DNA of 34,082 nucleotides from Nocardioidaceae bacterium (GCA_013361955.1 JABFXA010000002.1:1-34082); one strand, 5' to 3'. Counted from the first letter of the stretch, positions 23,591 through 31,085 are shown. Program-made: numbers and translations. The notes: generated by a model from the sequence alone, not told the origin.

Positions 23591-23957
23591 GCGCCAAATC
23601 TATCGACGCGGACCCCGGACAACGAAAAGAGCCCGGACCCTTCGGACCGACCCCGTCCCCGTTGGCTGCGAGGACCGGAGCCGTTGTCTACTGGGCACCG
23701 GACTCTTGTTCGTGAACCACCCCGACGCAGTCGCGCCGACCTCCGGGAACCGCGTCGCCCCTGGCTCGTGGTACCCGAACCCGGTTATCGCGGCCGCCTG
23801 GACGTCAGCACGATGTGCCGACCTGCTCGATGGACCGCTGGGAAGCCTCGTCGTGTGCGTCCGCCGTGTCAACCGGGTGCTGAGCAGGAGGTTCGCGCAA
23901 ACGTGCAGGTCACGCGCGTTACCCCGTCACCGCGATTTCACGCCGGATTTTTTCAGT
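23591..23957. other. Gap of about 400 bp without a recognisable gene
   Basis: No open frame here reads like a protein: the longest minus-strand frame (about 23600-23872) is low-complexity, rich in Arg, Ser and Thr. The stretch has the lnt promoter at one end and the hairpin after kal at the other. A lone TTGACA occurs on the minus strand at 23867-23872, without a matching -10. It could hold a noncoding RNA or regulatory sites; I cannot name one. Confidence 0.4.
23597..23602 (-). promoter_or_regulatory. -10 box of leaderless promoter for lnt
   Basis: TAGATT ends 6 nt before GTG 23590. No convincing -35 element is at 16-18 bp. Confidence 0.5.
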
Positions 23958-23988
23958 ACTCGGCGTGTCGCACCACGACACGCCGAGT
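23958..23988 (-). terminator. 13-bp perfect hairpin just after kal, probable terminator
   Basis: ACTCGGCGTGTCG (23958-23970) and its exact complement (23976-23988) flank a 5-nt loop, 5 bp beyond the kal stop. No U-run follows on the kal strand (an A-run does), so it would be a U-less terminator of the kind common in actinobacteria or an mRNA-stabilising stem. Confidence 0.65.
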
Positions 23989-23993
23989 GCCTC

Positions 23994-24401
23994 TCAGTCC
24001 GTGGACACCGCTCGAGCCGGCACCACGACCACGCCGGTGGCGGACGTCGCGAGCAGCGGTTCGTCGAGCATCCTGGCAGAGGAGTCCGACAGGTCGGGGC
24101 GGCCGCGACCGACCACCACCGCCCGGAACTCGAGGGTGCGCGACCGGCTCCCGACGCGGACCACCTCGGCGGTGATCTCCAGGACGTCGCCGGCGCGCAC
24201 CGGGCTGCGGAACTGCACGTCGGAGTACGACGCGAACAGGCCCTCGTCGCCGTCGGTGCGGATGCACACCTCGGTGGCCACGTCGCCGAACAGGCCCAGC
24301 GAGTAGGCGCCGTCCACGAGGTTGCCGGCGTAGTGCGCGTGCGAGTACGGCACGTAGCGACGGTGCGTCACCGTCAGGCCCTGCATCTGCTCGGGGGTCA
24401 C
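23994..24401 (-). CDS. kal: Hotdog-fold 3-aminobutyryl-CoA ammonia-lyase
   Basis: The 135-residue protein has a hotdog-fold pattern and the block HRRYVPYSHAHYAGNLVDGA, then LFGDVATEVCIRTDGDEGLFASYSDVQF in order, which I recognise from 3-aminobutyryl-CoA ammonia-lyase of lysine fermenters. The reaction removes ammonia from L-3-aminobutyryl-CoA to give crotonyl-CoA. The second half (SPVRAGDVLEITAEVVRVGSRSRTLEF) is typical of MaoC/thioesterase-like hotdogs, so a generic hotdog enzyme is the alternative. The neighbours kamE and kamD make the specific call much more likely. GTG 24401 overlaps the kamE stop by 4 nt. Confidence 0.82.
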   Translation of the reverse strand: MTPEQMQGLTVTHRRYVPYSHAHYAGNLVDGAYSLGLFGDVATEVCIRTDGDEGLFASYSDVQFRSPVRAGDVLEITAEVVRVGSRSRTLEFRAVVVGRGRPDLSDSSARMLDEPLLATSATGVVVVPARAVSTD

Positions 24402-25147
24402 CGGGCCACCGCCTCGTGCCTGCTCGTCACCAGTCGGTAGGTGAGGTACGACGCGACCTCGCCGGGCGTCGTACCCCGGGAGAAGACCCGGTCCACGCCG
24501 AGGTCCGCGGCCATCGTCTCGTCGAAGCGCGGACCGCCGACCACCATCAGCGGCCGCTTGTCGCTCGGGTAGGACTCCCGGAACGCCGCGGACATCTCCT
24601 TGGTGTTCAGGATGTGCGCGTCGCGCTGGGTCACCACCTGCGAGACCAGCACCGCGTCCGCCTTCTCCTCGCGGGCCTTGGCGACGAGCTGCGGCACCGA
24701 CACCTGCGCGCCGAGGTTCACCACCCGGATCTCCCGGTAGTACTCGAGGCCCTTCTCCCCCGCGAACCCCTTGATGTTCAGGATCGCGTCGATGCCGACG
24801 GTGTGCGCGTCGGTCCCGATGCAGCCGCCCACCACGGTGAGCCGGCGCCGCATCCCCTTGCGGATCGCCAGGTTGACCTCCTTCGGCGCGAGCAGCGGGT
24901 ACTCCCGCTCGACCACCGTGACCTGCGAGGTGTCCACGAGGTGCTGCACGCGCCCGTACACCACGAAGAAGGTGAAGTCGGGGCCCATCGGCTTGGCGTG
25001 CACGACGAGCGCGGGCTCCATGCCCATCTTGTTCGCCAGCTGCGCCGCGGCGCCCTCGGCGACCTTGCTGTGCGGCATCGGCAGCGTGAAGGAGATCTGC
25101 ACCATGCCGTCTCCGGTGGTGTCGCCGTACGGGCGCAGGATGCTCAT
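24398..25147 (-). CDS. kamE: Lysine 5,6-aminomutase beta subunit (cobalamin-binding)
   Basis: The 249-residue subunit begins with the OAM dimerisation region (MVQISFTLPMPHSKVAEGAA). It has the base-off B12 motif D113-A-H115-T-V-G118, with H115 the expected cobalt ligand. K126 in NIKGFAG lies 11 residues after it, the same spacing as H133 and K144 in the Clostridium sticklandii enzyme, where K144 forms the PLP Schiff base. LVSQVVTQRDAHILN and MVVGGPRFDE complete the Rossmann-like fold. With KamD it moves the terminal amino group of beta-lysine or D-lysine to C5. It starts 10 nt after the kamD stop. Confidence 0.95.
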   Translation of the reverse strand: MSILRPYGDTTGDGMVQISFTLPMPHSKVAEGAAAQLANKMGMEPALVVHAKPMGPDFTFFVVYGRVQHLVDTSQVTVVEREYPLLAPKEVNLAIRKGMRRRLTVVGGCIGTDAHTVGIDAILNIKGFAGEKGLEYYREIRVVNLGAQVSVPQLVAKAREEKADAVLVSQVVTQRDAHILNTKEMSAAFRESYPSDKRPLMVVGGPRFDETMAADLGVDRVFSRGTTPGEVASYLTYRLVTSRHEAVAR

Positions 25148-25157
25148 CGGGTCCCTC

Positions 25158-26750
25158 TCATCGCTCGCCGTCCAGGATCTCGGTGGCCGGGTTGAAGTAG
25201 CCGGCGGCCTTGCGGGCCACGCCGTCCAGACCCTTGCCGCCGTCGGCGGGGCGCTTCATCAGCCCGAAGGTGCCGTCGGCGATCGCGTCGAGGAGGCCGG
25301 TGCGGGACTCGTGGGCGAGGATCTGCTCGAGCAGGTCGATCGCCTCGGCGAGCACCTGGTTGGCGCGCTGCACGATGTAGCCGTCGGGGCGTGGCACGAA
25401 GTCCTCGTGCAGGTTGCCGGCGGCGTTCATCACGTAGCGGACGTTCTGCAGCGCCAGGTCGCGGTCGGACAGCCACGGCGTCACGACGGCCTCGGTCATC
25501 ATCCCGACCAGCAGGATGCCTTGTCCGGTGAGCGTGCCGACCAGGTTGAAGAACGCGTCGAGCATGTAGCCGCGGAACACGTCGCCGGTCATGTGCCGGG
25601 TCGGAGGCATCCACTTCAGCGGCGCCTTCGGGAAGAGCTCGCGGGCGAGCAGCGCGTGCGCCAGCTCCATCCGGAAGCTGTCGGGGATGTCCGGGTTGAT
25701 CTCGAAGGCGTGGCCGAGGCCGAGCTGCCAGTCCCCGAGCCCGGCCTCCTTGGCGAAGTACTCGTTGAGCAGCTGGCTGACGGTGACCGTGTGCGCCGCC
25801 TCGACGGCGTCGGCGGTGGTGAGGTAGTTGTCCTCGCCGGTGTTGATGACGATCCCGGCACGGGCGTGCACCTGGCGGCTGAAGCGCTGGTCGACGAACG
25901 TGCGGATCGGGTTGATGTCGCGGAACAGGATCCCGTACATCGAGTCGTTCAGCATCATGTCGAGCCGCTCGAGGCCGGCCAGCGCGGCGATCTCCGGCAT
26001 GCACAGGCCGGACGCGTAGTTGGTGAGCCGCACGTAGCGGCCGAGCTCCTTGCTGGACTCGTCGAGGGCGGCGCGCATGAGGCGGAAGTTCTCCTGCGTC
26101 GCGTAGGTGCCGGCGAACCCCTCGCGGGTGGCGCCCTCGGGGACGTAGTCGAGCAGCGACTGCCCGGTGGAGCGGATCACCGCGATGATGTCGGCGCCCT
26201 CGCGCGCGGCCTGCTGCGCCTGCGGCATGTCCTCGTAGATGTCGCCGGTCGCGACGATCAGGTAGATCCAGGGCTGGTGGTCGGGGTCGCCGTACCGCTT
26301 CACGAGCCGCTCGCGCTCGCGCCGCCGCGCGTCGACCCGCTTGATGCCGGCACCCACCTGCCGGCGCGCGGCCGCCCGCGCCCGGACCAGGTCGCGGCCC
26401 TCGGGGACCCGGAACCGCACCGAGCCGGCCGACGCCTTCTGGGCCAGCACCGACACGTCGTCGGCCTCGCCGCGCACCAGGGCGTCCCAGACCGGGAGCG
26501 CGATGCCGTGCTCGAGGCCCACGTCGCCGCGGACCGCGTCGAGGAGCCGGTTCACCCACGGGATGCCGTCGGCGTCGGCGCCCTGCAGCCCGGCCAACCG
26601 CAGCGTGGCCCGCTCCACGGACACCGTGGTGTGCCGCTGGGCGAGGTCGACGATCGGCTTGCCGGCCTTGCGCGCCAGGCTGCGCGCCCGGCGTACGGTC
26701 GCCGGGTCCAGGTCGAGCTTCTTGGTCGTACGGCGGCTGGTCGTGGTCAC
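25158..26750 (-). CDS. kamD: Lysine 5,6-aminomutase alpha subunit
   Basis: The 530-residue TIM-barrel subunit starts VVTTTSRRTTKKLDLDPATVRRARSLA-like (basic tail, then helices) and contains IYLIVATGDIYEDMPQAQQAAREGADIIAVIRSTGQSLLDYVPEG, NYASGLCMPEIAALAGLERLDMMLNDSMYG and GIVINTGEDNYLTTADAVEAAHTVT in family order. These contribute substrate, PLP and adenosylcobalamin contacts. It forms the AdoCbl- and PLP-dependent aminomutase with KamE, a cytoplasmic enzyme. Length matches the family. GTG 26750 overlaps the upstream amidohydrolase stop by 4 nt, fixing the start. No KamB/KamC reactivating-factor genes are in the window. Confidence 0.95.
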   Translation of the reverse strand: MTTTSRRTTKKLDLDPATVRRARSLARKAGKPIVDLAQRHTTVSVERATLRLAGLQGADADGIPWVNRLLDAVRGDVGLEHGIALPVWDALVRGEADDVSVLAQKASAGSVRFRVPEGRDLVRARAAARRQVGAGIKRVDARRRERERLVKRYGDPDHQPWIYLIVATGDIYEDMPQAQQAAREGADIIAVIRSTGQSLLDYVPEGATREGFAGTYATQENFRLMRAALDESSKELGRYVRLTNYASGLCMPEIAALAGLERLDMMLNDSMYGILFRDINPIRTFVDQRFSRQVHARAGIVINTGEDNYLTTADAVEAAHTVTVSQLLNEYFAKEAGLGDWQLGLGHAFEINPDIPDSFRMELAHALLARELFPKAPLKWMPPTRHMTGDVFRGYMLDAFFNLVGTLTGQGILLVGMMTEAVVTPWLSDRDLALQNVRYVMNAAGNLHEDFVPRPDGYIVQRANQVLAEAIDLLEQILAHESRTGLLDAIADGTFGLMKRPADGGKGLDGVARKAAGYFNPATEILDGER

Positions 26751-28348
26751 GACAGCGCTCCTTCTGTCTCGAAGGCGATGTCCCCGCGGACGACGGTCAT
26801 CACGCAGGACGGCAGGTCGGCATCGGGGTGCAGGTCGGGCAGGTGCGGGACGCCGGCCCGCGGGTCGGTCGACCACGCCGCGATCCGGGCGTCGGGGGTC
26901 TGCACGACCAGGTCGCCGGGCACGTCCCAGACCGCGACGCTCGCCGGGGCGCCGGGCGCGATCACCCCGCCCTCGTTGCGGCGGGCTGCCCGCCAGCCGC
27001 CGCGGGTGTGCGCGTTGAACGCGGCGCGCACGGTGACCCGCTCGGACTCGGTCTGGTGCCACGCGGCCGCGCGCACGGCCGCCCACGGGCCGAACGGGGT
27101 GACCGGGGTGTCGGAGCCGAACGCCAGCGCGGCGCCGGCTTTGTTCAGGGACGCGAAGGCGTTCATCGGCAGGGCCCGGTCCGCACCGAGGCGACGGGCG
27201 TAGAGGCCCTGGTCGCCGCCCCAGTAGGCGTCGAACATCGGCTGCACGCTGGCGGTCACCCCGAGCGACCCGAGCACCGCCATCTCCTCCTGGGATGCCA
27301 TCTCGACGTGCTCCAGGCGGTGCCGGGCCTGCACCAGCGCGGGCACGCCGACCTCGTCAGCCGCGGCCCGGAACCCGGCGACCACCTCGGTGACGGCGCG
27401 GTCGCCGATCACGTGGAAGCCGCCCTGGATGCCGGCCCGCGTGCAGGCCACCACGTGCCGGGCGACCTGCTCGCGGTCGAGGTAGAGGTGGCCGCTGGTC
27501 TCCGCGTCCGCGTACGGCGCGTGCAGCGCCGACGTCCGGGAGCCGATCGAGCCGTCGGCGCACAGGTCGCCCGCGGCGCCGGCGCAGCCCAGGGCGAGCG
27601 CGGTCTCGATGCCGTCGAGCTCGCCCCAGTAGCGGACCACCTCGGGCAGCGGCGCCCGCGCGGTCAGGGCGGCCGAGACAGCCAGGTCCTCCGGAGGGCA
27701 GATGTGCGGGGCGCCGAGCTCGTGCACCATGCCGATCCCCTGCCGCGCGGCCCGCTGCAGCGCCCGCAGGATCGCGTCCTCGCGGTCGGTGGCCGGCGTC
27801 AGCTTGAACAACCCCTCGCGCGCGGCGTGGTGGGCGTCGCGGGCGACGAACCCGGAGACGTCGTACCCCTCGGCGTGCACGACGTCGGGGCAGGCGTCGA
27901 GGAACGCCGAGGACACCACGGCCGAGTGCACGTCGACGCGGGACAGCATCACCGCACGGCCACCGCTGGCGCGGTCGACCTCCTCGCGGGTGAACGCCCG
28001 ACGCTCGGGCCAGCCGGTCTCGTCCCAGCCGAAGCCGAGCACTACCGCCGAGGGGTCGCTGTTCGCGTGCGCCGCGATCGCGTCGAGGGCCTCGCCCAGG
28101 GACGCCACCGCCCCGAGGTCGACCGAGGCCGCGGCGAAGCCGGTCTGCGCCAGGTGCGCGTGCGCGTCGACGAACGCGGGCGTCACCAGCCGGCCCTCGA
28201 GCTCGACGACCCGGTCGGCGCCCTCCTCGAAGTGCACGGAGGCGTCGTCGTCGCCGGTCCAGACGACCTCGTCGCCGTCGAGGCACAGCGCGGTTGCATG
28301 CGGGTCGGCGGGCGTGTGGACGTAGCCACCTCTCAACAGGATGCGCAC
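26747..28348 (-). CDS. YtcJ-like amidohydrolase inside the lysine operon
   Basis: The 533-residue enzyme is a metal-dependent amidohydrolase of the YtcJ type: VTPAFVDAHAHLAQ (HxH), LCADGSIGSRTSALHAPYAD, GGFHVIGDRAV (His), RHRLEHVEMAS (His) and ALAFGSDTPVTPFGPWAAV (Asp) are in family order. It has no signal peptide. Members hydrolyse amide or similar C-N bonds; the substrate is unknown. It is coupled to kamD by a GTGA overlap and starts 10 nt after the kdd stop, so it is a fixed part of this operon. It has no place in the known lysine fermentation pathway. GTG 28348 has GAGG upstream. Confidence 0.88.
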   Translation of the reverse strand: MRILLRGGYVHTPADPHATALCLDGDEVVWTGDDDASVHFEEGADRVVELEGRLVTPAFVDAHAHLAQTGFAAASVDLGAVASLGEALDAIAAHANSDPSAVVLGFGWDETGWPERRAFTREEVDRASGGRAVMLSRVDVHSAVVSSAFLDACPDVVHAEGYDVSGFVARDAHHAAREGLFKLTPATDREDAILRALQRAARQGIGMVHELGAPHICPPEDLAVSAALTARAPLPEVVRYWGELDGIETALALGCAGAAGDLCADGSIGSRTSALHAPYADAETSGHLYLDREQVARHVVACTRAGIQGGFHVIGDRAVTEVVAGFRAAADEVGVPALVQARHRLEHVEMASQEEMAVLGSLGVTASVQPMFDAYWGGDQGLYARRLGADRALPMNAFASLNKAGAALAFGSDTPVTPFGPWAAVRAAAWHQTESERVTVRAAFNAHTRGGWRAARRNEGGVIAPGAPASVAVWDVPGDLVVQTPDARIAAWSTDPRAGVPHLPDLHPDADLPSCVMTVVRGDIAFETEGALS

Positions 28349-28358
28349 GCGCTCATCC

Positions 28359-29393
28359 TCACAGCCGGCGCTCGAAGAGGGCGCGCACCCCCGCGTGCTC
28401 ACGCAGCAGCGAGATCGCGAAGTCCGCGTGGCCGGGCACGTAGCCGTTGCCGACCAGCATCGTCACGTCGGCGGCCAGGCCCTCGGCGCCCAGGGCCGCG
28501 GCGCTGAACGACGTCGCCATGGAGAAGAACACCACGGTCCCCCGGTCGGCGGTGGCCAGGATCGCGCCGCCCTCGCAGCCGGGGACGTCGACGCAGACGA
28601 CGGTCACGTCGGCGGGGCCGCCGGCGGCGGTCACCGCGTCGGACAGCGCGACCGGGTCGCGGGCATCGGCCACCGCCACCACGTCGGCGATCCCGGCGTC
28701 GGTGAGCAGGTCGGCCTCGCCCTGGTGGGGGACGACGCCGATCGTGCGCCGGGCCCCGGCGGCCTTGGCCGCGGCCAGCGACAGCGAGCCGGACTTGCCG
28801 GCGCCGCCGACCACCGCGACCACCGGTTCGTCGTAGCCGGCCACCACGCGGGCGGTCAGTGCCGGCGCGCCGCACACGTCCATCACCGACAGCGACAGCC
28901 CGGCGGGCAGGTCGTCGGGGATCACCGCGGCGATGGAGCGGCCGAACAGCACGGCGTACCCGTCGCAGGGCACCTGTTCGGACCGGCCGTCCCAGCGCTC
29001 CAGGCCGTCCTCGACCACCAGCGGCGTCAGCGTGAGGGAGACCAGCGTGGTCACCCGGTCGCCCACCGACAGCCCGAGCGGCGACTCCGGGCCGACCTCC
29101 TCGACGGTGCCGACGAGCATCCCGCCGGAGCCGGTCTCGGGGTTCTGCATCTTGCCGCGCGCGGCGACGATGTCGAGCACCGCGGCGCGGATCCGGTCGC
29201 CGTCGCCGTCGTGGGTGCGCTCCAGCTGCCGGAAGGACGCGGCGTCGAGGTTCAGCCGCTCCACGCGGATCCGCACCTCGTCGGGCCACAGGTCCTTGCC
29301 GGTGTCCAGCCGCCGCGCGGCCTGCGGCAGCACCCCGGCCGGCTCGAGCACCCGGTGCAGCCCTACCGGGCTGGACGGCTGACGCTGACCCAC
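28359..29393 (-). CDS. kdd: L-erythro-3,5-diaminohexanoate dehydrogenase
   Basis: The 344-residue protein matches Kdd: an N-terminal catalytic part with PQAARRLDTGKDLWPDEVRIRVERLNLDAASFRQL and NPETGSGGMLVGTVEEVG, then a dinucleotide-binding domain with VVAVVGGAGKSGSLSLAAAK (GGAGKSG at 196-202). It oxidatively deaminates 3,5-diaminohexanoate to 5-amino-3-oxohexanoate with NAD(P)+. The start is GTG 29393, which has a perfect GGAGG 7 nt upstream; longer in-frame extensions have none. First gene of the leftward operon, divergent from kamA. Confidence 0.92.
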   Translation of the reverse strand: MGQRQPSSPVGLHRVLEPAGVLPQAARRLDTGKDLWPDEVRIRVERLNLDAASFRQLERTHDGDGDRIRAAVLDIVAARGKMQNPETGSGGMLVGTVEEVGPESPLGLSVGDRVTTLVSLTLTPLVVEDGLERWDGRSEQVPCDGYAVLFGRSIAAVIPDDLPAGLSLSVMDVCGAPALTARVVAGYDEPVVAVVGGAGKSGSLSLAAAKAAGARRTIGVVPHQGEADLLTDAGIADVVAVADARDPVALSDAVTAAGGPADVTVVCVDVPGCEGGAILATADRGTVVFFSMATSFSAAALGAEGLAADVTMLVGNGYVPGHADFAISLLREHAGVRALFERRL

Positions 29394-29481
29394 GGGTCGT
29401 CCTCCATGACGTTTCTGGACTGAAAGGAAATCTTGCGGCGCTTCGTTCGACAGGCCGTAGATTCTTTGCGTATCGTGGCAC

Positions 29482-29499
29482 GTGTGGGGTGACCCACAC
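29482..29499. promoter_or_regulatory. Palindrome in the kdd-kamA divergent promoter region
   Basis: The arms GTGTGGG (29482-29488) and CCCACAC (29493-29499) flank GTGA. It lies in the 151-bp region that must hold both promoters, just downstream of a TATCGT box for kamA. It is a candidate operator for a dimeric regulator controlling both directions. Confidence 0.55.
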
Positions 29500-29544
29500 A
29501 AACGGACGCGCCCCCGAGCGACGACAGGAACGACGGAGCCGCTG

Positions 29545-31002
29545 ATGAGCATCGAGACCTCGATCGGCCTCGAGACCGGACAGCCCTACCCCTACCGCCG
29601 GGTGGAGCTGGTCGAGCCCGACTGGACCCGGTTCCCGGGCTGGAAGCACGTCACCGCCGAGGACTGGGCCTCCGTCCAGTGGCAGCGCGCGCACTGCATC
29701 AAGAACGTCCGCCAGCTGCGCAGCCTGTGGGGCGACCTGGTCGACGAGTCGTTCTACGAGGACCTCGAGCGCGACCAGCGCGAGCGGGCCACCATGTCGA
29801 TGCTGGTGCCGCCGCAGATGATGAACACGATGGCGCCGCGCGAGCTGCCGACCGGCCCCGGCTCGCTGACCGAGGCGATGTACGCCGACCCGGTGCGCCG
29901 GTACATGCTGCCGGTCTTCTCCGACCGCCGGCAGGACTGGCCGTCGCACCCGCACGCCACCCGCGACTCGCTGCACGAGCACGACATGTGGGTGGCCGAG
30001 GGCCTCACCCACCGCTACCCCACCAAGGTGCTCGCCGAGCTGCTGCCGACCTGCCCGCAGTACTGCGGCCACTGCACGCGGATGGACCTGGTCGGCAACT
30101 CGACACCGCAGATCGACAAGCTGAAGTTCCTCGGCAAGCCGGTGGACCGGCACGCCGAGATGCTGGCCTACCTGAGCCGCACCCCGTCGGTGCGCGACGT
30201 GGTGGTCTCCGGCGGCGACGTGGCGAACATGCCGTGGCCGCGGCTGGAGGAGTTCCTGACCCGGCTGCTGGAGATCGAGAACATCCGCGACATCCGACTG
30301 GCCACCAAGGCGCTGATGGGTCTCCCCCAGCACTGGCTGCAGGACGACGTCCGCGCGGGCGTCGAGCGGGTCGCCACCATCGCCCGCGAGCGCGGTGTCT
30401 CGCTGGCCATGCACACGCACGTGAACCACGCCGCGTCGGTCACCCCGATGGTGGCGAAGGCGACCCGGGCGATGCTCGACGCCGGTCTCCGCGACGTCCG
30501 CAACCAGGGCGTGCTGCTCGACGGTGTGAACGCCGACCCGCACGCGCTGCTCGACCTCTGCTTCGCGCTGCTCGATGGCGCGCAGATCATGCCGTACTAC
30601 TTCTACATGTGCGACATGATCCCCTTCTCGGAGCACTGGCGGGTCTCGGTCGCCGACGCGCAGCGGCTGCAGCACCACATCATGGGCTACCTGCCCGGCT
30701 TCGCGACCCCGCGGATCGTCTGCGACGTACCGTTCGTCGGCAAGCGCTGGGTGCACCAGCTCGCGGAGTACGACCGGGAGCTCGGCATCTCGTACTGGAC
30801 GAAGAACTACCGCACGTCCATCGAGGCGCAGGACCCGGAGGCCCTGAAGCGCACCTACGCCTACTACGACCCGATCCACACGCTGCCCGAGGCCGGGCAG
30901 GCGTGGTGGCGGCAGCACGCCGGCGACACCTCCCTCGAGGAGGCGGAGCGGGCCGCGAAGGCGTCGCGTGAGGCCGCGGAGGCGCAGAAGTCGCTGGTGT
31001 GA
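29545..31002 (+). CDS. kamA: Radical SAM lysine 2,3-aminomutase (KamA family), divergent
   Basis: The 485-residue protein has GLTHRYPTKVLAELLPTCPQYCGHCTR, with C170, C174 and C177 as the CxxxCxxC [4Fe-4S]/SAM ligands. VVVSGGD, MHTHVNHAASVT, NQGVLLDGVN and MPYYFYMCDM match KamA blocks. D357 and D394 correspond to substrate-binding Asp residues D293 and D330 of the clostridial enzyme. The PLP lysine is K400 in DVPFVGK, where clostridial KamA has DAPGGGGK: the glycine loop is lost and one residue is missing. The C-terminal Zn cysteines of the clostridial enzyme are absent. Context predicts L-lysine to L-beta-lysine, but a different substrate is possible. ATG 29545 has GGAG upstream. Confidence 0.85.
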   Translation: MSIETSIGLETGQPYPYRRVELVEPDWTRFPGWKHVTAEDWASVQWQRAHCIKNVRQLRSLWGDLVDESFYEDLERDQRERATMSMLVPPQMMNTMAPRELPTGPGSLTEAMYADPVRRYMLPVFSDRRQDWPSHPHATRDSLHEHDMWVAEGLTHRYPTKVLAELLPTCPQYCGHCTRMDLVGNSTPQIDKLKFLGKPVDRHAEMLAYLSRTPSVRDVVVSGGDVANMPWPRLEEFLTRLLEIENIRDIRLATKALMGLPQHWLQDDVRAGVERVATIARERGVSLAMHTHVNHAASVTPMVAKATRAMLDAGLRDVRNQGVLLDGVNADPHALLDLCFALLDGAQIMPYYFYMCDMIPFSEHWRVSVADAQRLQHHIMGYLPGFATPRIVCDVPFVGKRWVHQLAEYDRELGISYWTKNYRTSIEAQDPEALKRTYAYYDPIHTLPEAGQAWWRQHAGDTSLEEAERAAKASREAAEAQKSLV

Positions 31003-31042
31003 CGCGGTGTTGTTGGCGCTCGCTCCGCTCGCGCAGACAGCA

Positions 31043-31085
31043 CGGTTTCGAGGCTCGCCCTAGCGGGCTCGCACCTCAACCAGCG
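31043..31085 (-). repeat. REP-like imperfect palindromic repeat, copy 2
   Basis: On the minus strand it begins CGCTGGTTGAGGTGCGAGC and ends GCGAGCCTCGAAACCG, as in copy 1, but has a centre with its own GCCC/GGGC stem and GCTA loop. It covers the last codons and stop of the exonuclease gene and lies beside the convergent kamA end. GCTCGCTCCGCTCGC (31018-31032) lies next to it. Confidence 0.75.

Noticed and set aside
23600-23872. A possible 90-residue minus-strand protein in the gap before lnt
   Set aside because: Composition is low-complexity Arg/Ser/Thr, there is no ribosome site and no recognisable domain; better left as noncoding.
29394-29544. A cobalamin riboswitch upstream of the lysine operon
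   Set aside because: The region is only 151 bp for two divergent genes and lacks the conserved B12-box and core motifs.
28399-30918. A very long open frame on the minus strand through kamA and kdd, and similar long frames opposite the amylase, frdA and others
   Set aside because: They are Arg/Ala/Gly/Pro- or Val/His/Asp-rich products of GC-rich third positions opposite clear genes, with no family motifs.
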